Assembly: GCA_964487455.1 (NCBI GenBank) | Contig: CAZARE010000341.1 | Span: forward strand, 1 to 10,667 | Direction: 5' to 3' | DNA from: DASWJZ01 sp964487455 | GTDB taxonomy: Bacteria > Pseudomonadota > Alphaproteobacteria > Rhizobiales > Afifellaceae | DNA: 10,667 bases | Shown: piece after piece, positions 5,677-10,667 of the stretch | Position numbering within the stretch: position 1 is the stretch's first letter | Layout of the letters: the number at the start of each line of letters is the position of its first letter | Notes under the pieces: model-generated | Told to the model about the DNA's origin: nothing | The model's database searches: none | Seen by the model: the letters and a program-made list of their open reading frames with translations, nothing else | Position numbers and translations under genes: made by a program

Positions 5677-6564
5677 TTGCGATCGCTGCTCTTCGTTCCG
5701 GGCGACCAGCCGGAGAAGCTGTTGAAGGCTTTCGGGAGCGCGGCCGACGCCCTGATCCTCGACCTTGAGGATTCGGTCGCGGCGGTGAACAAGGAGGCGG
5801 CCCGCCGCTCGGTCCTCGCCTTCCTCCAGGATCACGGCGACGCCCCCGACCCGCCGCCGCTCTACGTGCGCATCAACGGGCTCGACACGCCGCTCGCCGA
5901 GGGCGACCTCGACGTCGTGATGACCGGCGCGCCGGACGGGATCGTGCTCCCCAAGGCGGCGGGGGGCGCCGACGTAGCCCAGCTCGATGCCCGGATCGCC
6001 GTGCGCGAGGCGCTGCACGGCATCCCCGACGGGACGACGCAGATCGTGGCGATCGCCACGGAGACGGCTGCGGCGCTCTTCGGCCTTGGCACCTATGCCG
6101 GGTGGAGCGCGCGGCTCGCCGGCCTCGCCTGGGGCATGGAGGATCTCGCCGCCGATGTCGGCGCCGAGACCGGCCGTGCCGACGGCGCCTGGACGGCCCC
6201 CGCCGAGCTGGCGCGCAACCTGTGTCTCTTCGGGGCGGCCGCGGCCGGCGTCGACGCCCTCGACACGGTCTACACCGACTTCCGCGACCTCGACGGACTG
6301 AAACGCGAATGCGCGGCCGCGGCGCGCGACGGCTTTGCCGGCAAGCTCGCCATCCACCCCGATCAGGCGACGATCATCAACGAAGCCTTCACGCCGGGCG
6401 AGGAGGCGATCGCCCATGCCGAGCGCGTGGTGGAGGCGTTCTCGCTCTTCGGCGATACCGGTGTCACCTCGCTCGACGGCCAGATGCTCGACCGCCCCCA
6501 CCTGAAGGCGGCCGAGCGGCTCTTGGCGCGGGCGCGACGGTGGCGGCCGGACGCGCAAGCGTGA
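5677..6564 (+). CDS. CitE/HpcH-family CoA-ester lyase (malyl/citramalyl-CoA lyase-like)
   Basis: The 295-residue product belongs to the HpcH/HpaI aldolase-citrate lyase family, Mg2+-dependent TIM-barrel enzymes that cleave or form beta-hydroxyacyl-CoA esters. Visible marks are RSLLFVPGD at 2-10, ALILDLEDSVA at 25-35, the CoA/substrate arginine in YVRING (R66), LPKA at 91-94, the metal ligand E129 in ATET, D156 in GMEDLAADVG, and KLAIHPDQ at 223-230. Family members begin RSLLFVPG right at the N-terminus. This supports the TTG at 5677, one base after the hydratase stop; an AGAAGG stretch at the end of the hydratase gene can serve as ribosome site. Likely products are acetyl-CoA plus glyoxylate or pyruvate, depending on whether malyl-, methylmalyl- or citramalyl-CoA is the substrate. 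Sequence reading alone cannot decide this. Confidence 0.92.
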   Translation: MRSLLFVPGDQPEKLLKAFGSAADALILDLEDSVAAVNKEAARRSVLAFLQDHGDAPDPPPLYVRINGLDTPLAEGDLDVVMTGAPDGIVLPKAAGGADVAQLDARIAVREALHGIPDGTTQIVAIATETAAALFGLGTYAGWSARLAGLAWGMEDLAADVGAETGRADGAWTAPAELARNLCLFGAAAAGVDALDTVYTDFRDLDGLKRECAAAARDGFAGKLAIHPDQATIINEAFTPGEEAIAHAERVVEAFSLFGDTGVTSLDGQMLDRPHLKAAERLLARARRWRPDAQA

Positions 6565-6598
6565 TCGACATGGCCGTGCGCATTGCGATCCGGGGCAC

Positions 6599-8272
6599 AT
6601 GACAGATCAAGCGGACGCGCTCGTCATAGGAGCCGGGCTATCAGGGCTCGTCGCGGCGACGGAGCTCGCCGACGCGGGGCGCCGCGTCATCATGGTCGAG
6701 CAGGAAAGCGAGAGGAATCTCGGCGGCCAGGCCTTCTGGTCGCTGGGCGGCCTGTTCATGGTGGATACGCCCGAGCAGCGCCGCCTGCGCATCCGCGACT
6801 CGATTGACCTCGCCTGGCAGGACTGGCTGGGGACCGCAGGATTCGACCGAGACGAGGACCACTGGCCAAGGAAATGGGCGCGGGCCTACGTCGAGTTCGC
6901 CGCCGACGAGAAGCGCGCCTGGCTGCGCGCCATGGGGCACCGGATATTCCCGATCGTCGGCTGGGCCGAGCGCGGCGGCAGCGCCGCCGACGGGCACGGT
7001 AACTCTGTGCCGCGTTTCCATGTGACATGGGGAACCGGACCCGGATTGGTAGAGCCTTTCGAGCGGCGTGCGCGCGAGCACGAGAAAGCCGGCCGGCTGA
7101 CCTTCCGTTTCCGCCATCGGGTGAACCGCCTCGTTGTCGCAAATGGCGCGATCACCGGGGTTGCGGGGTCGGTCCTTGCGCCCGACGACGCCGAGCGTGG
7201 GCGTGAAAGCAACCGGGATATCGTCGGCGACTTCGAGATCGCAGCGAGCGCCGTCATCGTCGCCTCGGGCGGGATCGGAGGCGACCTGGATCTGGTGCGC
7301 CGGTCATGGCCCGACCGGCTCGGCAGGCCGCCCGATTTCCTGGTGAAGGGCGTTCCCGCTCATGTCGACGGCCGCATGCTGGGCATTGCGAGTGAAGCCG
7401 GCGCCAACATCATCAATGCCGACCGCATGTGGCACTATGTCGAAGGGCTTCGGAACTGGTCCCCAATCTGGAAGGATCACGGAATCCGCATCCTGCCCGG
7501 GCCGTCCTCCATGTGGTTCGACGCGGCGGGCGAGCGGCTGCCTGCGCCCAACTACCCCGGCTACGACACCCTCTCGACCCTTGGCCACATCATGCGGTCG
7601 GGTTTCGGTTACAGCTGGTTCGTCACCACGCAGGCGATCATTCGGAAGGAGTTCGCTCTCTCCGGCTCCGAACAGAACCCGGACATCACCGGGAGAAAAT
7701 GGTCGATGGTCGCGCGGCGGGCGATCGGGAAATCCGCGCCGGCCCCGGTCGAGGCCTTCAAGAAGCACGGCGCGGACTTCGTCATCGCCGACACGCTGGC
7801 CGAGCTTGTCGCCGGCATGAACAAGCGGGTCGGGACGGATCTCCTGAAGCTTGAGGACATCGAGCGCCAGATCGTCGCGCGCGACCGCGAGATCGAGAAC
7901 CCTTACTCCAAGGACGCGCAGATCATGGGCATCCACAACGCGCGCCGCTATCTCGGGGACAAGCTGATCCGCACGGCCAGGCCGCACCGGATCCTCGACC
8001 GTAAGTTCGGGCCTCTGATCGCCGTCAAGCTCAGCATTCTGACGCGCAAGACGCTGGGCGGGCTGGAGACCGACCTTGGCGGGCGATGTTTGCGACGCGG
8101 AGAAGGCGCGCGCGGCGCCGAGATCGTGCCGGGGCTCTATGCCGTCGGCGAAGTCGCGGGCTTCGGGGGCGGCGGGTACCACGGATACCGGAGCCTGGAG
8201 GGGACCTTCCTCGGCGGGTGCCTGTTCTCGGGCCGAGAAGCCGGACGCGCGGCCGCTGAGGACATCGGGTGA
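6599..8272 (+). CDS. FAD-dependent dehydrogenase, KstD/fumarate-reductase-like flavoprotein
   Basis: The 557-residue product has an N-terminal Rossmann FAD site, ALVIGAGLSGL at 7-17, with E34 placed to bind the ribose. NLGGQAFWSLGGLFMV at 40-55 is the usual second FAD contact. VIVASGGIGGD at 219-229 and GLYAVGEVAGFGGGGYHG at 512-529 complete the fold of the FAD_binding_2 superfamily. It most resembles the cytoplasmic 'FAD-binding dehydrogenase' group related to 3-ketosteroid delta1-dehydrogenases. No steroid-specific context is present, so the substrate is unknown. There is no signal peptide. The ATG at 6599 has only a weak GGGG upstream. The gene follows the CoA-ester lyase by 34 bp on the same strand and may be part of its transcript. 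It is convergent with the nitroreductase gene. Confidence 0.88.
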   Translation: MTDQADALVIGAGLSGLVAATELADAGRRVIMVEQESERNLGGQAFWSLGGLFMVDTPEQRRLRIRDSIDLAWQDWLGTAGFDRDEDHWPRKWARAYVEFAADEKRAWLRAMGHRIFPIVGWAERGGSAADGHGNSVPRFHVTWGTGPGLVEPFERRAREHEKAGRLTFRFRHRVNRLVVANGAITGVAGSVLAPDDAERGRESNRDIVGDFEIAASAVIVASGGIGGDLDLVRRSWPDRLGRPPDFLVKGVPAHVDGRMLGIASEAGANIINADRMWHYVEGLRNWSPIWKDHGIRILPGPSSMWFDAAGERLPAPNYPGYDTLSTLGHIMRSGFGYSWFVTTQAIIRKEFALSGSEQNPDITGRKWSMVARRAIGKSAPAPVEAFKKHGADFVIADTLAELVAGMNKRVGTDLLKLEDIERQIVARDREIENPYSKDAQIMGIHNARRYLGDKLIRTARPHRILDRKFGPLIAVKLSILTRKTLGGLETDLGGRCLRRGEGARGAEIVPGLYAVGEVAGFGGGGYHGYRSLEGTFLGGCLFSGREAGRAAAEDIG

Positions 8273-8330
8273 AATCGTCCGCACGGGCAGCGGAGTCGCG
8301 CCAGCGACCGGCGGCGCCCAGCCCGACAAC

Positions 8331-8942
8331 CTACCCTTCGGCGCGCCAGGCGCTGGTGAGCGTTTCGACGTCCGGCCGGTCGCGCTCGCTCGGCGGCATC
8401 TGCGCCGTGCCGATATGCACGAAGCCGGCGATTCTTTCGCCGTCCTTCAAGCCGAGCCAGCGCAACGCCTCTTCGTCGTAGGCGTACCAGCCGGTCAGCC
8501 ATTGCGCGGAGAAGCCGTGCGCCTTGGCCGCGTGCAGGAGGTTGAGGCAGACCGCACCGGCGGATAGCTGCTGTTCCCACAGCGGGATTTTGGGATGGTT
8601 GGGGTCTGCGGTCGAGACCACGGCTACAACGAGCGGCGCGTCGCCGAAGCCCTTGGCCTTCGCCATGCGCAGCGGCCGCTCCTTCTCGTCGGCATGCGTT
8701 TCGGCGATGCGCAAGAGCCCCTCGACGGCCGCCGCGCGGCTCTCCGCGTCGAAGAGGACGAAGCGCCACGGCGCCAGCTTGCCGTGGTCCGGGACGCGCG
8801 CCGCCATGGTGAGCATCGATGCGAGCGTCTCGGGGTCAGGGGCGGGTTCGCCGAGCTGGGCGGCCGGAACGGTGCGGCGCGTCTTCAGGTATCCGGCGAG
8901 CCGCTCGTCCAGCTTCGGACCCTCAGGTCTTGAATTCGCCAT
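8331..8942 (-). CDS. Nitroreductase-family flavoprotein (YdjA-like)
   Basis: The 203-residue product is an FMN-dependent nitroreductase-family oxidoreductase, predicted to be a cytoplasmic homodimer using NAD(P)H. It shows the basic FMN-phosphate contact TRRTVPAAQL at 21-30, and ARVPDHGKLAPWRFVLFD at 48-65, which matches the PDHxxxxPWxF pattern of the YdjA branch. The helix EQQLSAGAVCLNLLHAAKAHG lies at 123-143, followed by QWLTGWYAYD and the C-terminal GFVHIGTAQMPPSERDRPD at 173-191. The natural substrate of this branch is not well defined. No strong ribosome site precedes the ATG at 8942. The gene is convergent with the FAD dehydrogenase (58-bp gap, only a weak hairpin at 8295-8308) and divergent from the exported repeat protein with 62 bp between starts. 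Confidence 0.92.
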   Translation of the reverse strand: MANSRPEGPKLDERLAGYLKTRRTVPAAQLGEPAPDPETLASMLTMAARVPDHGKLAPWRFVLFDAESRAAAVEGLLRIAETHADEKERPLRMAKAKGFGDAPLVVAVVSTADPNHPKIPLWEQQLSAGAVCLNLLHAAKAHGFSAQWLTGWYAYDEEALRWLGLKDGERIAGFVHIGTAQMPPSERDRPDVETLTSAWRAEG

Positions 8943-9004
8943 GCTGGCGGGCTTACCACGGGTTCCCCGGATTGCCAGTCCATTGGAATGGATTCCACCG
9001 GCTT

Positions 9005-9970
9005 ATGGCCCCTATGCTGCGCATTGGACCACTCCTTCTTGTGTTGCTCGCGGCGTGGCCCGCCATCGCGCAAGGCACGGCCCAGACCCCCGGCCGCGAC
9101 AGCACGCCGCTCGTGGTCGCTCCCGGTCCGCGTCACGACCTCGTGCTGGAAGCGCGCCTCACAGAGGACGGGGGGCCGGTGACGGAGGGAATCATCTGGC
9201 GGATCTTCGCCGCGCAGTCCGGCCCCGACGGCGAGTTGCCGCTCGTTCATGAGACGCCGCCGGGTGGCACGGCCGGCGTCAGGCTGCCGCCCGGCGACTA
9301 CCTGATACACGCCGCCTTCGGTCGCGCCGGCGCGACCAAACGCGTCACCGTCGGCGACGACGACCAGATGGAGTCGCTGGTGCTGAACGCCGGCGGCCTA
9401 ATCCTGGATTCGGAGGTCGGCGAGGGAAACCCGGTGCCGCCCGATCGTCTCTCCTTCGAGATCATGCAGGAGAACGCGAACGGCGACCTTGTCACCGTCG
9501 TGCCCCAGGCCTCCGCTGGCCGGCTCATCCGCCTCAGCGCCGGCACCTATCACGTGATTAGCCGCTACGGGAACGTCAACGCGATCGTGCGCGCCGATAT
9601 CGAGGTGGGTGCCGGCAAGCTGACCGAGGCGGTCATGCGCCATACCGGCGCCGAGGTCACGCTCAAGCTCGTCTCGGAGGAAGGCGGCGAAGCGCTCGCC
9701 AATACGAGCTGGACCGTGACCACACAGGACGGGCTCACGGTGCATGAATCGATCGGCGCCTTCCCGTCGATCGTTCTCGCGGCAGGCAACTACACGGCGA
9801 TCGCCGAGCACGAGCGCGAGATTTACTCTCGCGATTTCTCGGTGGAAGCCGGAATCGAGCGCGACGTCGAAGTGCGACTTGCCGATCTCGTCCGGCCGGA
9901 GACGGGCACGCTGGTGCAGCCGGAGCCGCCGGCCGCGCCCGACCGGACGGCCGGCCCGGCCGCCGAGTAA
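9005..9970 (+). CDS. Unrecognised exported protein with three internal beta-sandwich-like repeats
   Basis: I do not recognise the family. With the ATG at 9005 the product has 321 residues; the in-frame ATG at 9014 is equally possible. A GGAATGGA sequence at 8985-8992 is a poor ribosome site for either. Residues 1-22 form a clear signal peptide (hydrophobic GPLLLVLLAAW, then AIA before Q23). The mature part contains three related units at about 46-134, 135-223 and 224-295. Each has an aromatic/hydrophobic strand, then a turn and the pattern L-x-x-G-x-Y (GDY 97-99, GTY 180-182, GNY 261-263), and ends in a V-x-x-G segment. The spacing of 83 and 81 residues and the strand-rich composition suggest Ig-like or carboxypeptidase-regulatory-like domains, perhaps for binding at the cell envelope. 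There are no cysteines. The C-terminal 25 residues are Pro/Ala-rich and probably disordered. The stop is only 15 bp from the convergent thrS stop. Confidence 0.85.
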   Translation: MAPMLRIGPLLLVLLAAWPAIAQGTAQTPGRDSTPLVVAPGPRHDLVLEARLTEDGGPVTEGIIWRIFAAQSGPDGELPLVHETPPGGTAGVRLPPGDYLIHAAFGRAGATKRVTVGDDDQMESLVLNAGGLILDSEVGEGNPVPPDRLSFEIMQENANGDLVTVVPQASAGRLIRLSAGTYHVISRYGNVNAIVRADIEVGAGKLTEAVMRHTGAEVTLKLVSEEGGEALANTSWTVTTQDGLTVHESIGAFPSIVLAAGNYTAIAEHEREIYSRDFSVEAGIERDVEVRLADLVRPETGTLVQPEPPAAPDRTAGPAAE

Positions 9971-9985
9971 CGACCAGATGCGCGC

Positions 9986-10667
9986 CTAGCGCAGATCGGG
10001 CGGCGTCGCCTCGCTGACGATGTCCGCGACCGCCTGATCGAGCTTCGACACCTGCTGATCCTTGCCGCCCAGGCGGCGGATGGAGACCGTCGCCTCCTCG
10101 GCCTCGCGCCGCCCCACGACGAAGATGACCGGGACATGGGCGACGGAGTGCTCGCGGACCTTGTAGTTGATCTTCTCGTTGCGGAGGTCGGCGACGACGC
10201 GGAGGCCGGCTCCCCTGAGACGAGCGGCGACCGTTCCGGCATAGCCGTCAGCCTCGGAGGTGATCGTCGCCACGACCACCTGCACCGGCGCCAGCCACAG
10301 CGGCAGCCGCCCGGCGGAATCCTCCAATAAGATTCCGATGAAGCGCTCGAACGAGCCGAGGATCGCCCGGTGCAACATGTAGACCCGGTGTCTGCCGCCG
10401 TCCTCCCCGACATAGGACGCACCGAGCAGCTCCGGCATCACCGCGTCCACCTGCAGGGTGCCGCATTGCCAGTCGCGCCCGATGGCGTCGGTCAATACGA
10501 ATTCGAGCTTCGGCCCATAGAAGGCGCCTTCGCCCGGGTTCAGCTCCACCTCGTAGCCGGCGGCGCGCGTCGCTTCGCGAAGTGCATCTTCGGCGATGTC
10601 CCACACTTCGTCGGAGCCGGCGCGCTTCGGCGGCCGGTCGGCAAACTTCACGCGAAAGGATGGGAAG
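9986..10667 (-). CDS. thrS: Threonyl-tRNA synthetase, C-terminal part (5' end outside the window)
   Basis: The visible 227 residues are the second half of the class II catalytic core and the anticodon-binding domain of threonyl-tRNA synthetase, which charges tRNA-Thr in the cytosol. Reading from the window edge, the order is KFADRPPKRAGSDEVWD, GEGAFYGPKLEF, DWQCGTLQVD, then motif 3 MLHRAILGSFERF. The histidine of motif 3 matches a zinc ligand of the E. coli enzyme. The anticodon-binding domain follows: LWLAPVQVVV, LRNEKINYKVREH, VPVIFVVG and the RRLGGKDQQ tail. The frame stays open to base 10667; a GTG at 10651 is internal coding sequence, not a start. The C-terminus ends at the usual place. 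The gene is convergent with the exported repeat protein with a 15-bp gap, leaving no room for a separate terminator. Confidence 0.96.
   Translation of the reverse strand, partial: FPSFRVKFADRPPKRAGSDEVWDIAEDALREATRAAGYEVELNPGEGAFYGPKLEFVLTDAIGRDWQCGTLQVDAVMPELLGASYVGEDGGRHRVYMLHRAILGSFERFIGILLEDSAGRLPLWLAPVQVVVATITSEADGYAGTVAARLRGAGLRVVADLRNEKINYKVREHSVAHVPVIFVVGRREAEEATVSIRRLGGKDQQVSKLDQAVADIVSEATPPDLR

Noticed and set aside
5653..6600. Long minus-strand open frame opposite the CoA-ester lyase
   Set aside because: The plus-strand frame carries all motifs of the CitE/HpcH family; the opposite frame is compositionally a shadow.
8295..8308. Terminator between the FAD dehydrogenase and nitroreductase genes
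   Set aside because: The stem is only five base pairs (GTCGC/GCGAC) with no T-run on either strand, too weak to call as a feature.
8819..9004. 62-codon upstream extension of the three-repeat exported protein
   Set aside because: It overlaps the divergent nitroreductase start, is Arg-rich, and would bury a textbook signal peptide that begins at 9005 or 9014.
10649..10651. GTG as a possible start of the thrS-like gene
   Set aside because: The frame remains open to the window edge with sequence typical of threonyl-tRNA synthetase, and the conserved first half of the enzyme must lie outside the window.
1..10667. Mobile element, CRISPR array, phage or defence system
   Set aside because: I saw no transposase, integrase, Cas-like protein, regularly spaced long repeats or target-site duplications, and base composition looks even throughout.

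Overview
The window reads as chromosomal housekeeping and accessory DNA from a high-GC alphaproteobacterium, most probably of the order Hyphomicrobiales (Rhizobiales). The basis is the GC-rich codon use, a DUF2336 protein (a family concentrated in alphaproteobacteria), the form of the short NAD kinase and of the threonyl-tRNA synthetase, and TTAAC-rich intergenic DNA. Genus cannot be fixed from the sequence alone. I see no transposase, integrase, phage gene, tRNA, rRNA or CRISPR array.

Layout. A 24-bp perfect palindrome (14-37) precedes an unrecognised exported protein (86-1150, +). A GC hairpin then separates it from a convergent small unknown gene (1273-1569, -). A 288-bp TTAAC-rich spacer leads to cutA (1858-2190, -), which is divergent from NAD kinase (2375-3136, +). 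The cutA/nadK spacer carries two facing arrays of 7-bp units. A SleB-type cell wall hydrolase lipoprotein (3177-3845, -) and a DUF2336 protein (3944-5089, -) follow. The DUF2336 gene is divergent from a three-gene + strand run: a MaoC-type hydratase (5220-5675), a CitE/HpcH-type CoA-ester lyase starting at TTG (5677-6564) and a large FAD-dependent dehydrogenase (6599-8272). Beyond these lie a nitroreductase (8331-8942, -), a divergent exported protein with three internal repeats (9005-9970, +), and the 3' part of thrS (9986 to the window edge, -).

How the genes relate. The only convincing metabolic unit is the hydratase/lyase pair, one base apart. The arrangement matches pairs that hydrate an unsaturated dicarboxylyl-CoA and then cleave it, as in itaconate/leucine dissimilation or mesaconyl-CoA/malyl-CoA chemistry. 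The FAD dehydrogenase 34 bp downstream may be co-transcribed, but its substrate is unknown. The other genes are mostly independent units facing each other or diverging. The least explained items are the two exported proteins, the 98-residue protein and the facing heptad arrays. I did not find a clear new multi-gene system.
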